Shown: positions 46,526-55,695, counted from the stretch's first letter. The stretch is 64,000 nt of DNA from Candidatus Omnitrophota bacterium (GCA_013177805.1 JABLXU010000021.1:1-64000), one strand, 5' to 3'. Made by a program: numbers and translations. Notes: generated by a model not told the origin, from the sequence alone.

Positions 46526-48484
46526 TCACGACTCGGTGTCACTGTTTCCCTTGTTCTCGTCGGCGGTTTCCCGCAGTTCCGTTACCTCTTTCCGGGCTTC
46601 AGATGCGAATGTTCGTTCATATTCCAATGGATGGCGGCTCCTCAGATGATGCAGGGTCATCCGCCCGTTTAGCCAGGTGACGCTCATGGGATACTCCTCT
46701 GGATGGAAAATGACGAAAAAGAAATGCCACACGACGATCGCCAACGTGGCCAGCACGGCTTCGTAGTAGTGGATCAACTCGGCGATGTCGATCGCCCACT
46801 TGGGCAGATATTGGAAGGCTAGGATCGGAAACCAGAGGATGAGGCCGGTTACCGCCATGATAATCACACCCCAGACCAGCGCCCAGAATTCCATCTTTTC
46901 CGCATAATCATACCGGTCGAAACGCGGCGGCTCGGTCCGTTTGCCCCGGTAATACTGCAGGTTTTCCCATACATGGCGGATGTCCCGCGGCCAAAACAGG
47001 AAGGCGGCCAGTTCTTCCCGGCCCCGCCGGAAAGCCAGCATGTAGAATGCGTAAGCCATCGCTGTGGCCATCATCACCACCGCCGCAACACGGTGGCTGA
47101 CCGAACGAATCCCTTCACTGAAGCCCAAGTAGGACAGCATGGTGACCCACCACGAATTGGGGCTGACCAGCGCAAATCCAGTGATCACCAACACGATAAA
47201 GGTGATCGTCAGCAAAATGTGGCAAATGATCTCAAACCGGGTGAACCGTTGATAGGTGGGCTGGCTCACTTCCCTCTTGAATTTCTCCTTCAGCAACGCC
47301 CAGAGGATCACACCGTTGTGAACCAGCATGCCCCCGATGATCACGACGATCAGCGGTATATAAATCCGGGGAACCCAGGCGGCAATTGCGTCCGAGCGCA
47401 GAGTGACTTCCGTGTGAATGGGAGCGGCCAGCACATTGGCCGTGATCCCTGGATGACAGCGGCCGCACGTCTCAACCAACCGCTCGGGACTGACCGTGGA
47501 ACGCGGATCGGACGAAGGCAGAATCAGGTGATTCCCATGGCAACTGCTGCACAGGGCCACTTTCTTGGACCCGTGCTGCAAGGCCAAACCATGGTAACTT
47601 TCGAAATAATTTTGTACCCGGCCCTTGGGGATGTTGTACTTTTCGTTAATCACAATAGACGAGTGGCAGCGCCCGCAGGTATTGCCCGATACGTTGGCGT
47701 ACGAAACCGGTGAGCGTTCGTCTGTTACCCGGAAGATGGCGTGCTCTCCGTGACAATCGGTGCAAATAGGTGCATCTTTATGGCCGTAGGCCGCCGATTT
47801 TCCATGCACGCTTTCCTGGTACTGTTCTTTCTCGGTGGTGTGACACTGCCCGCATGTCTCGGCCACGTTCATGAAATTGGTGCGCGAGTTCGGATCCCGC
47901 AACGGCAAAATCGCGTGTGAACCGTGGCAATGAACACACGAGGGGGCCTTGTCGTTCCCCCGCAACAATTCCGTGGCGTGGACGCTTTCCCGGTACAGCA
48001 TTTCCCGTTGAAGGACATCTTTGCTATATTCGGCCATGATGGCCGATTCGGAATGGCACTTGCCGCACACATTTGCCACCCGGAATAAATTGGTGAGCGA
48101 GTTGGGGTGGCTGGCCGGGAGGATTTTGTGGGCGTCCCCATGGCAATCCACGCACGAGGGACCATCCGGCACGTCATGGACCGAGGATTTCAACTCCTCG
48201 GCGGTCGAATGGCAGGAGGAACAATCCACCTTCTGGAGTTCTGTATCGTGCGGCAATTCCGTGATGTCAGAATGGCAACCGGTGCATCCCGCGTCCTTGT
48301 GGACCGATGCCTCGAACAACTTTAAATCGACGAACATGGATTGTTCCTGGCCGTCCCGCTCCCCCACAATGTCGGCATCCGCGTGGCATTCCAAGCAGGA
48401 TTGCGGTTCTTCCAGGTCTTGCGTCAGCGTGAATGGATTGGAGACGAACAGGATCAGTACGGCAAAGCGGAAATACGGCTTCAT
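46526..48484 (-). CDS. CbcL-like multiheme cytochrome c / cytochrome b fusion
   Basis: 652 residues from the ATG at 48484, which has GGAG eight nt upstream and opens a signal peptide (MKPYFRFAVLILFVS). Eleven CxxCH motifs occupy ~15-365, from CLECH to CGRCH. The C-terminal ~380-600 has four to five helices of the FdnI/HydC-type di-heme cytochrome b, with His residues in RFEIICHILLTITF, GIRSVSHRVAAVV, and VVWHFFFVIFHPEEYP. This two-part plan is that of CbcL, the low-potential quinol oxidase of Geobacter metal reduction; CbcL has nine c hemes. It heads the three-gene operon and probably passes electrons from menaquinol to the periplasm. Confidence 0.9.
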   Translation of the reverse strand: MKPYFRFAVLILFVSNPFTLTQDLEEPQSCLECHADADIVGERDGQEQSMFVDLKLFEASVHKDAGCTGCHSDITELPHDTELQKVDCSSCHSTAEELKSSVHDVPDGPSCVDCHGDAHKILPASHPNSLTNLFRVANVCGKCHSESAIMAEYSKDVLQREMLYRESVHATELLRGNDKAPSCVHCHGSHAILPLRDPNSRTNFMNVAETCGQCHTTEKEQYQESVHGKSAAYGHKDAPICTDCHGEHAIFRVTDERSPVSYANVSGNTCGRCHSSIVINEKYNIPKGRVQNYFESYHGLALQHGSKKVALCSSCHGNHLILPSSDPRSTVSPERLVETCGRCHPGITANVLAAPIHTEVTLRSDAIAAWVPRIYIPLIVVIIGGMLVHNGVILWALLKEKFKREVSQPTYQRFTRFEIICHILLTITFIVLVITGFALVSPNSWWVTMLSYLGFSEGIRSVSHRVAAVVMMATAMAYAFYMLAFRRGREELAAFLFWPRDIRHVWENLQYYRGKRTEPPRFDRYDYAEKMEFWALVWGVIIMAVTGLILWFPILAFQYLPKWAIDIAELIHYYEAVLATLAIVVWHFFFVIFHPEEYPMSVTWLNGRMTLHHLRSRHPLEYERTFASEARKEVTELRETADENKGNSDTES

Positions 48485-48527
48485 GGGGTTGACTCCATGC
48501 TGAAAAACTACGATGGTGGTTTTCACC

Positions 48528-48557
48528 ATTATATAGCTATATAGCTAAAAATGTAAT
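48528..48557 (-). promoter_or_regulatory. Promoter with embedded TAGCTA boxes for the CbcL-like operon
   Basis: On the minus strand ATTACA (48557-48552), 18 bases, TATAAT (48533-48528). The spacer is filled by ATAGCTATATAGCTAA (48533-48548 read on the plus strand), two overlapping TAGCTA palindromes. The layout matches the promoter at 42739. Confidence 0.6.
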
Positions 48558-48712
48558 CGATCCCAGAGTAATTTTCCTTGCGGATTCATGGAATGAAATT
48601 CAATAAAAAAATATTTTAATTTATTTAGTTTGTATATAGGTCTCACATCAATTGAGATCATACTGGTGCCGTAAAAGAGAGTATGGCCGGAAATCCGGCT
48701 AACTCAGAATAT

Positions 48713-48729
48713 TGGAATACAGATTGCAC
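48713..48729 (+). promoter_or_regulatory. Candidate sigma-54 promoter of the ImcH-like gene
   Basis: TTGGAATACAGATTGCA has GG at 48714-48715 and GC at 48726-48727, the required 10-bp spacing, with TTGCA at the -12 element. It is 110 bases before the gene start. A GCCGG-AAAT-CCGGC dyad is at 48695-48708. Confidence 0.35.
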
Positions 48730-48837
48730 AGAAACCGGTTGAAAATTCTGGCCGGTTTGCCGTAAAACCCGGCTGACGGTCTCAACCCATTTTAAGCAAA
48801 TATCTAACCAAGTCCGGTTCGACGGGAGACAATGCGA

Positions 48838-50352
48838 ATGACAGAACAATCCACATCCCCCCTTCATAAACCTTTGACCCACAATTGGGTGTCGGTTTTT
48901 GGATTCATGCTGGCTATGGCGTTTCTGGTTGGAGAAGCCCTGATCATCACCCTGGATTTCGTGTATGGCCAAAATAATCCCTACGTGGGGATTCTGATTT
49001 ACGTAGTGGGGCCTGCGATCCTAATCCTGGGATTGCTGATGGTCCCGCTGGGGATGTGGCTGCAATTCCGGCGGCGTCAAAAAGGAATGGTGGAGAAAGA
49101 GTTTCCCGTTTTTGATTTAAATACACCCCGCCACCGCCTCTATTTGACTACGTTTGTCATCATTTCCACCGTGTTTATCTGCCTCTCGATGATCGGTTCC
49201 TATCAGGCCTATCACGTGACTGAATCCACTGAATTCTGCGGACTGATGTGCCACCAGGTAATGAAGCCGGAGTACACAGCATATCAATACTCCCCGCACG
49301 CCCGGGTGGATTGCGTGCAATGCCACATCGGGCCGGGCGCGAGCTGGTACGTAAAAAGCAAACTCTCGGGCTTGCGGCAAGTCTGGGCGGTGGCGACGAA
49401 TTCCTATGAACTGCCGATCCAAACCCCGATTGAAAATCTGCGCCCCGCCCGAGACACCTGCGAGCAGTGTCATTGGCCGGAGAAATTCTACGAAGCGGTG
49501 GAAAAATCATTGACCTATTACGCCAACGACGATGAGAACACACCCTATCACGTCAAGCTGCTCCTCCACGTGGGCGGCAGTTCCACGATTCTGGGCCATT
49601 ATACGGGAATTCACTGGCACATCGCCCGGGATCACAAATTAGAGTACTACCCGGCCGATTACGCCCGCCAGATCATCCCTTGGGTCCGCGTCACTCATGA
49701 AGACGGGCGGGTGGAGGAATTCATCAGCACTGAAGCCACGGATTTCGACAAATCGCAAATCGATCCCGCCGCGATCCGCGAACTGGATTGTATCGACTGC
49801 CACAACCGCCCCTCGCACCGGTACGAATCTCCTTTTGCTTCCGTCAATCAGGCAATGGAACTGGGGCTGATCGATCCTAAGTTGCCGGGAATCAAGGGAG
49901 TGGCGGTCGAGGCCTTACAAGGCGAATATCAAACCACCCCCGAGGCCTTACAGGCTATCGAGGACAAAATCCGCGGACAGTTTGAAGAAACCGCGGCAAA
50001 CGACCCTGAAATCAAAGCCAAAGTGGATCAGGCCGTTAAGCAAACCCAAGCCATATTTGAGCGAAGTATCTTTCCCGAAATGAAAGTGGATTGGACGAAA
50101 TACCCCTCCAATATCGGCCATTTCGACTTTCCTGGTTGCTACCGGTGCCATGATGGGAAGCACGCCACTCCGGAGGGGAAAGTCATCCGGGATGATTGCA
50201 ATCTGTGTCATTCAATCATCCAACAGGGCGAAGGCTGGGAAGAGATCAACCAACTCGAATACAAGTTGCAAGACTTTGTACATCCCCGGGGCATGGGCGA
50301 TGCCTGGGAAGGGCAAAACTGCCATGAATGCCACGGCCCCGGCATGATGTAA
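48838..50352 (+). CDS. ImcH-like NapC/NirT-family 7-heme inner-membrane cytochrome
   Basis: 504 residues from the ATG at 48838 (GGAG nine nt upstream). Three membrane helices precede the heme domain (FGFMLAMAFLVGEALIITLD; LIYVVGPAILILGLLMVPLG; FVIISTVFICLSMIGSYQAY). The first heme motif is CGLMCH (CX3CH) followed by six CxxCH motifs: CVQCH, CEQCH, CIDCH, CYRCH, CNLCH, CHECH. Three helices plus seven hemes match ImcH, the high-potential quinol oxidase used by Geobacter for extracellular electron transfer. It probably oxidises menaquinol and reduces periplasmic cytochromes. It lies divergent from the CbcL-like operon. Confidence 0.88.
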   Translation: MTEQSTSPLHKPLTHNWVSVFGFMLAMAFLVGEALIITLDFVYGQNNPYVGILIYVVGPAILILGLLMVPLGMWLQFRRRQKGMVEKEFPVFDLNTPRHRLYLTTFVIISTVFICLSMIGSYQAYHVTESTEFCGLMCHQVMKPEYTAYQYSPHARVDCVQCHIGPGASWYVKSKLSGLRQVWAVATNSYELPIQTPIENLRPARDTCEQCHWPEKFYEAVEKSLTYYANDDENTPYHVKLLLHVGGSSTILGHYTGIHWHIARDHKLEYYPADYARQIIPWVRVTHEDGRVEEFISTEATDFDKSQIDPAAIRELDCIDCHNRPSHRYESPFASVNQAMELGLIDPKLPGIKGVAVEALQGEYQTTPEALQAIEDKIRGQFEETAANDPEIKAKVDQAVKQTQAIFERSIFPEMKVDWTKYPSNIGHFDFPGCYRCHDGKHATPEGKVIRDDCNLCHSIIQQGEGWEEINQLEYKLQDFVHPRGMGDAWEGQNCHECHGPGMM

Positions 50353-50385
50353 AATCTCATCCACTGCTATGTCCCTGGCCGCTGC

Positions 50386-50410
50386 CACCCTAATTGGGTG
50401 ATATGCCCCA
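50386..50410. promoter_or_regulatory. CACCC-AATT-GGGTG dyad, copy 1
   Basis: CACCCTAATTGGGTGATATG continues to GCCCCA; almost the same 25 bases occur at 56581. Lies 220 bases before the 9-heme gene. It might be an activator site. Confidence 0.4.
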
Positions 50411-50562
50411 ATTCCGGTTCCGTTATTGGTGGATTTAACCCGATCGGTTTTCTACTGAAGAATTGTGAATAATTTCGTTGATTTTTATTCAAAAATTCTG
50501 CATGATTATCCAAATCGGGGATTGAAATGGAATAGAGAATCAGGTAAAAGATTATTTGATCA

Positions 50563-50578
50563 ATAGCTATGAATCCAA
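50563..50578 (+). promoter_or_regulatory. ATAGCTAT box upstream of the 9-heme cytochrome gene
   Basis: ATAGCTATGAATCCAA matches the consensus ATAGCTATNNATCTAA at 13 of 14 fixed positions. It is 53 bases before the gene start. Confidence 0.55.
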
Positions 50579-50630
50579 AATTGAAAATATGGATAGTTTA
50601 TAAAGAAATTACTTTCTATATCAGAATCCT

Positions 50631-52541
50631 ATGAAAAATTCCTCCAATTTACTTCCTTTCCTGGCAATCTTGGTTATATCAACGCTTGTATGTACTGCGC
50701 TGGCCGGAGCGGGGATTGAAGTATTAACCGTCTCTCCCCGCTTGATTGCGGATGATGAAACCGGATTCCTTGATCAACGCACAACCGGTTTGTCCAACGT
50801 GGGATTGGGAGATAAATGCTATCTCACGGTCCGTCCGGACAATCCGGACGATCAACTTACCAGTATCGCATGGTTCTTTGCCGGTCGGCCCGCCTCCTCG
50901 GCCGCGGCGTTTCAATTTGTGGATCAGGCCCAGACATGGTTTATCCCGGATAGGATTGGCGAATATATTGTGCAAGTCACCGCTCAAAGCACCCTCACAG
51001 GGGAGACGATGACTTTCCAACGGAGAATCCTGGGCGCGGTTTTTACGGGAGTCGGGGGACGGAACAACGAGGCACCCCAGTTCCCGCAATGCCAACTCTG
51101 CCACGGGGCGATTGTGGACCGGTGGGAAACCACCCGGCATGCGCATGTGCTCGAAAATCACCTCAATGGGCAGCGTTCCGATCAATACGATCCAACCTGC
51201 TTCGAGTGCCATACAGTGGGATTCAACGCGCAATCGGTGGCGGCCAACAATGGCTTCAGTCATACTGCCCGTATCCTCCAAGCCGATCTCAACCAACTGG
51301 CCGGTCAAGTCAACGAAGCCTTCCGCCGGAATCAGGATGCCAATCCCGGGAATGATGTGTTGTATTATGAGACCCTGGCACCCCAGTTGCGGGCCAAGGC
51401 CAATGTACAATGTGAAAATTGCCATGGGCCGGGCAGTGAGCACTTTGGCAATCCCGCCAATATCGGCAAGGCTTGGGACGCCCGTGTGTGCGCTCAATGC
51501 CATGACGCGATGGGATTCGACGGGTATCCCTACCCGTTCGATTCCTCCAGCCACAAGAAGTTGACGGCTTCCCTCCAAAACAATCCCGGTTTGTTTAACT
51601 CCAGTTGCGCCAAATGCCACACTGCCGAAGGTTTTTACCGTCTCGCGGTTCTGAACAATCCCAATATTCTCCCGGATGACAATCTCGAACCGCATGGCGT
51701 CTCGTGCGTAGCTTGCCATGATCCTCATAACCTCGTCCATCCCATGCAACTCCGGTTGATGGGAGATATCCCGCTTGACAGCGGCCATGTATACACGGAG
51801 GGCGGTACGGGAAGCCTTTGCGCGGTGTGTCATCAGTCGCGTGTGTCAGGCAGCCTGGAATCGGTGATCCAAACCCAAAACAATGCTCCCCATTTCGGAC
51901 CCCAAGCGGATGTCATGATGGGCATCAACGCTTGGGATTTCGGCACGGGATTTGTGAATAAAACATCCGTCCATAAGTATGTGGTCCAGGATACATGCGT
52001 GGCCTGCCACATGGCCCGCATCCCCGAAAATGGTTGGAGCCTGGAACGGGGAATTCTCCTGGGCGGGCATAGCTTTCGGGTCACCAACATCGGGGACGCG
52101 GCCGGGCATGCGATATCGAATTACCAAAATTCCTGCTTGCCGTGTCACCTGACCATGACTTCCATCGACCGGCGCATGTCCACCAGCCAGGACTACGACG
52201 GGAATGGGAAAATCGAGGGTATCCAGACCGAGGTCAAGGGATTGCTCCGGATCATTGCGGCTCAATTACAACAACGATATCCAGACATCCAGGTAAGAGA
52301 AGATCAGGAATTGATCATTCCCTCCGCGGTCTTTAACCAGGCGTCGTTCCTAGAGCGGGCCGCTATCTACAACTACCGCCTGGTAGTGCGGGACGGCAGT
52401 TTCGGCATTCACAACGCGCGGTTTATCGTCGAGATTTTACAAAAAACATATGGGGCATTGACGCAACGATCGTTCAATTCGGACTATCCTATGGCGTACG
52501 CGGTGGGAACCTCCTCCGTCCAGGGATGGTCTGAATATTAA
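50631..52541 (+). CDS. 9-heme cytochrome c with N-terminal beta domain
   Basis: 636 residues, signal peptide ending near ALAGA (residue ~26). Residues ~28-140 form an Ig-like beta domain (YLTVRPDNPDDQLTSIAWF; EYIVQVTAQSTLTGE). Nine CxxCH motifs follow: CQLCH, CFECH, CENCH, CAQCH, CAKCH, CVACH, CAVCH, CVACH, CLPCH. The end is a long helical segment with YNYRLVVRDGSFGIHN, a pattern shared with the helical C-termini of NrfA/hydroxylamine-oxidoreductase-type multiheme proteins. It could be an electron-transfer cytochrome or an enzyme; no distal-ligand heme variant (for example CxxCK) is present. No clear ribosome binding site. It begins a four-gene plus-strand unit. Confidence 0.88.
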   Translation: MKNSSNLLPFLAILVISTLVCTALAGAGIEVLTVSPRLIADDETGFLDQRTTGLSNVGLGDKCYLTVRPDNPDDQLTSIAWFFAGRPASSAAAFQFVDQAQTWFIPDRIGEYIVQVTAQSTLTGETMTFQRRILGAVFTGVGGRNNEAPQFPQCQLCHGAIVDRWETTRHAHVLENHLNGQRSDQYDPTCFECHTVGFNAQSVAANNGFSHTARILQADLNQLAGQVNEAFRRNQDANPGNDVLYYETLAPQLRAKANVQCENCHGPGSEHFGNPANIGKAWDARVCAQCHDAMGFDGYPYPFDSSSHKKLTASLQNNPGLFNSSCAKCHTAEGFYRLAVLNNPNILPDDNLEPHGVSCVACHDPHNLVHPMQLRLMGDIPLDSGHVYTEGGTGSLCAVCHQSRVSGSLESVIQTQNNAPHFGPQADVMMGINAWDFGTGFVNKTSVHKYVVQDTCVACHMARIPENGWSLERGILLGGHSFRVTNIGDAAGHAISNYQNSCLPCHLTMTSIDRRMSTSQDYDGNGKIEGIQTEVKGLLRIIAAQLQQRYPDIQVREDQELIIPSAVFNQASFLERAAIYNYRLVVRDGSFGIHNARFIVEILQKTYGALTQRSFNSDYPMAYAVGTSSVQGWSEY

Positions 52542-52571
52542 ATTTTAGTAATGAAAGAAGGAGCTGACGTC

Positions 52572-53162
52572 ATGAAGAAATCGAGCATCGTGGGGTTGTT
52601 GATTGGGCTGACTGCTCTGCTGGTGATTCCGTTTCATGTCCTCAAAGCCGGAGAAGAGAGCAAGGACGTGGAGAAAATTGAATTCGTGGGCGCGAACAAA
52701 TGCAAAATGTGCCATAACTTGAAAAAATTCGGTATGTTCCATGATGATTGGATGCAGACCAAACACGCGAAGGCCATGGATGTCCTGAACGAGGATGAAA
52801 AGAAAAATCCCGAGTGCTTGAAATGCCACACCACCGGGTACGGCAAACCGGGCGGTTTTGTCAGCTTGGAAAAAACTCCTGCCCTGGCCGGTGTCCAATG
52901 CGAAATGTGCCATGGCCCCGGACAAGAACATATTAAATCGAAACGCGGCGGCACCGTGATCCCTCATGCTTGGGAACCGGAAGAGGAAACCTGTGTGAAA
53001 TGCCATAATAAGGAGAATCCCAACTGGAAAGAAGACCGGTACACCGATCCAGAAACAGGTACCAAAGCCGGTTTCATTTACAAAGTCGCGGTGAAGGAAA
53101 TCAATCACGCCAAAGTTCTGGAACAACTGGGTAAAAAACCCAAAACTGCTGATTTGAAATAA
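52572..53162 (+). CDS. Tetraheme cytochrome c (c554 family-like)
   Basis: 196 residues from the ATG at 52572, with AAGGAG nine nt before it. Signal peptide to about residue 26. Four CxxCH motifs (CKMCH, CLKCH, CEMCH, CVKCH) in the c554/c-prime type arrangement, e.g. GANKCKMCH, CLKCHTTGYG, GVQCEMCHGPGQEH. Such proteins shuttle electrons in the periplasm. It follows the 9-heme gene by 30 bases and precedes the porin gene by 75, so it may feed the outer-membrane conduit. Confidence 0.92.
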   Translation: MKKSSIVGLLIGLTALLVIPFHVLKAGEESKDVEKIEFVGANKCKMCHNLKKFGMFHDDWMQTKHAKAMDVLNEDEKKNPECLKCHTTGYGKPGGFVSLEKTPALAGVQCEMCHGPGQEHIKSKRGGTVIPHAWEPEEETCVKCHNKENPNWKEDRYTDPETGTKAGFIYKVAVKEINHAKVLEQLGKKPKTADLK

Positions 53163-53237
53163 CCTCCGGGTATCTTTCTCAATAGCCCCGGCCGTCGGAG
53201 GGGATTCCCTCTCGTTGGGAAATAGACGGTAAATGAA

Positions 53238-54746
53238 ATGGAATCTGAACGTGTGTGGCGAAGAGGTATGAACGGGAAACTTCACATCCTTGTGGTTTTC
53301 TTCTTAGGAACAATCTGCCTCACCTGGGCTCCGGCTCCAAAGGCTGGAGCCCAGGAGTCCGCTGAATCCGTGGATACCAGGGAGACCGAAAGCCCGGAGG
53401 CCGAACAGCCGGCCGCCGGAGGTGCTGACGTGGAGAGTGCCGCTGGGGAAAGTGGATCGCCAGAAAAATCGGCATGGTTTGAATCCATGAAAGTATCCGG
53501 TACGCTCCACTCTAGTTATCAATTCCGCAGCTACGATGGCCGGGACGATAGCGATATCTATGAGTATTTCTCATTGCGGTTGCGTGATATCGTGAAGGAC
53601 CGGGTTGACGGAGCGTTTTCGCTTTTTTGGCATGAGGATCTGAACGGTGGCAGTACGCTCAAGGGATCTGAACTTTACGATCCCTTTTTGGACATCGACC
53701 AGGCGGACAGCAATCGCTTCCGGTTCTACACTGGTTACCTGGATTTCAAGCAACTGGGTTTCGAGGAAAGCCGCCTGCGCGTGGGCCGTCAATTCCTGGA
53801 GGATATCGACTACGCCCATTTCGACGGCGCGTCCTACCGGTTTTCTCCCACCGATCCGTTGGAAATTACCCTGTTCGGCGGCCGTCCCGTAACGTTTTAT
53901 TCGTCCTCCAGCGGTGACGCCTTCTACGGCGCGGATGTCCGTTACCGCTTCACGCCTCAAACCAAGGCCGCCGCCCGCTATTACCGTTACGACGCCGATC
54001 CGTTCCGGGATGACTTGGCCGCGGTAGAAGTCTGGCACATGTTCATGCCGGAACTGCAAACCCACGCCGAGTTCTCCCTGCTGGATGCCGATCCATATCT
54101 TTTCCAGAACGATTGGTATTACCGCTGGGATGAATACGACTTCGATATCGTGGCTCAAGTCGTCCGTCTATTCAGTGAAATCAGCGATCAAACTATTAAT
54201 TTCAATCCCTATTTCCCCGTCATGCATGGCTACGAGCCATTCACTTACGGTTCCACCCTCTTCACCAAGGGATTGAATGACTGGGTCAGCCTCAACGCCG
54301 GTTTCGATTTCCGGGTGTCGGATGGCGGCCTGGATCCCGTCGCGGAATACACCAACCGGGACTACGTCCGGGGGACTCTCGGGGCGGAATTCTATCCCAC
54401 CCGGCAATTGACCCTCAGCGTGAACGGAGAATACTGGAGCGTGGATTCTGATGATGAATTCACTGGAGTCTCCGGCGAGGTGGAATACAAGCCCACGAAG
54501 CAATGGACACTCACGGCCGGTGCGGAATATGGAGAATATATCCAAGAGTATATGGATGAATTTCTCTTGTTCTTTGGACAGGAAGAAGTGTTCCGGATTA
54601 CCCCGGATGTCATCACCTATTACGCCCGGGTCAAGTGGCAACCCACAAGCAGAATCTACACCGCCGCCCGCTTCGAAGTGGAGGATAACAGCCTCGAGAA
54701 CGACAATTGGTACGCATTCCAATTGCAAGTGGGAGTCAATTTTTAA
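53238..54746 (+). CDS. Outer-membrane beta-barrel porin of a porin-cytochrome conduit
   Basis: 502 residues. A signal peptide lies within 11-35 (GKLHILVVFFLGTICLTWAP); the Met at 53268 is an equally possible start. After an Ala/Glu-rich linker, alternating hydrophobic/polar strands fill the rest (HSSYQFRSYDGRDDSDIYEY; YTGYLDFKQLGFEESRLRVG; GADVRYRFTPQTKAAARYY) and the chain ends WYAFQLQVGVNF, with the C-terminal Phe needed for barrel insertion. The 11-heme lipoprotein gene begins one base after the stop, the arrangement of Geobacter-type porin-cytochrome complexes. It should sheath a cytochrome through the outer membrane. Confidence 0.85.
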   Translation: MESERVWRRGMNGKLHILVVFFLGTICLTWAPAPKAGAQESAESVDTRETESPEAEQPAAGGADVESAAGESGSPEKSAWFESMKVSGTLHSSYQFRSYDGRDDSDIYEYFSLRLRDIVKDRVDGAFSLFWHEDLNGGSTLKGSELYDPFLDIDQADSNRFRFYTGYLDFKQLGFEESRLRVGRQFLEDIDYAHFDGASYRFSPTDPLEITLFGGRPVTFYSSSSGDAFYGADVRYRFTPQTKAAARYYRYDADPFRDDLAAVEVWHMFMPELQTHAEFSLLDADPYLFQNDWYYRWDEYDFDIVAQVVRLFSEISDQTINFNPYFPVMHGYEPFTYGSTLFTKGLNDWVSLNAGFDFRVSDGGLDPVAEYTNRDYVRGTLGAEFYPTRQLTLSVNGEYWSVDSDDEFTGVSGEVEYKPTKQWTLTAGAEYGEYIQEYMDEFLLFFGQEEVFRITPDVITYYARVKWQPTSRIYTAARFEVEDNSLENDNWYAFQLQVGVNF

Positions 54747-54747
54747 T

Positions 54748-55695
54748 ATGATTCAGAACCGACTTTCCCCATTATCTTGGTTGATACCCCTGATTTGGGC
54801 AGTTTTTCTCTCTGGTTGCGATCCCAAGGAACTGGCCAATACCTTTCCGCACAAACCCCATATCGATCAGGGAGTGACCTGCGATGTTTGCCATGAAATG
54901 CAAGACAACCAAGTGACCAATCCGACCCTCGAAACCTGTCTGACCTGTCACACCCTGGACGAAGACCGGTATCAAAAATGCCAGGATTGTCACAATCAAA
55001 CCTCCGTGGAATGGAACGAACAGAGCCTCATCACTCACGAAAAAATGCTGCGGCCTTTCCTGCCAAAGGATTGGGAGGATATCTCGTACAAACACGGCGA
55101 ACATTTGAAGGACTACAACCATTGCGTGGATTGCCACAAGGGAGTCGAGCAATCCACCCAAATATCGATCGAGAACTTGCCCTCCATGAAAACCGCCATG
55201 GCCGTGCATGAGGAACTGGGATTATCCAATGATTGCGAAGCCTGCCACCTCGAACTCAATTCTTTTACTCCTCCCACCAGCCACGACAGCCGGTGGACGG
55301 AAACTCATGGCCGCATGACAGAGTTCACAGGCACAGACAGCTGTTTGCTATGCCACCAAGAAGAAACTTGCCAACTGTGCCATGCCACTCAAAAACCTCG
55401 AAATCACACCAATTTGTGGCGGCTGAAAACCCATGGCATTCAAGCCTCGTTCGACCGGGCGAAATGCATGGTCTGCCACCGGGACGATACCTGTCTGGTC
55501 TGCCACCAGGCATCTTCTCCCCCGGTGCCGCCTGCTTCCTATCACACACCGGATGCCACGTGTTTATCGTGCCACAGCCCCTTGGCCGCCCGGGGACCTA
55601 AACCCCGTCCCAAACCAAGCCTCTACAAACCGATGCCCCACCGCATGATGATGGGTGTAACTTCCCAAAAATGCCTGGAATGCCATCTGTTTTAG
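54748..55695 (+). CDS. 11-heme cytochrome c lipoprotein
   Basis: 315 residues from the ATG one base after the porin stop; a longer frame reading back into the porin is a shadow. Signal peptide with lipobox FLSGC (Cys about residue 26). Eleven CxxCH motifs from CDVCH to the very C-terminal CLECH; several are paired (CLLCHQEETCQLCH, CMVCHRDDTCLVCH). The lipid anchor and translational coupling to the porin point to a subunit of the porin-cytochrome conduit, on either the periplasmic or outer face. Sequence spacing resembles the 13-heme protein at 43170. Confidence 0.9.
   Translation: MIQNRLSPLSWLIPLIWAVFLSGCDPKELANTFPHKPHIDQGVTCDVCHEMQDNQVTNPTLETCLTCHTLDEDRYQKCQDCHNQTSVEWNEQSLITHEKMLRPFLPKDWEDISYKHGEHLKDYNHCVDCHKGVEQSTQISIENLPSMKTAMAVHEELGLSNDCEACHLELNSFTPPTSHDSRWTETHGRMTEFTGTDSCLLCHQEETCQLCHATQKPRNHTNLWRLKTHGIQASFDRAKCMVCHRDDTCLVCHQASSPPVPPASYHTPDATCLSCHSPLAARGPKPRPKPSLYKPMPHRMMMGVTSQKCLECHLF

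Larger units (their letters stand above)
48485..48837. other. Divergent promoter region between the CbcL-like operon and the ImcH-like gene
   Basis: About 350 AT-rich bases. Holds the TAGCTA-box promoter toward the left operon and a candidate sigma-54 promoter toward the right gene, described separately. Also ATCTAAC at 48803-48809, a possible weak half-site. No gene is seen. Confidence 0.6.
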
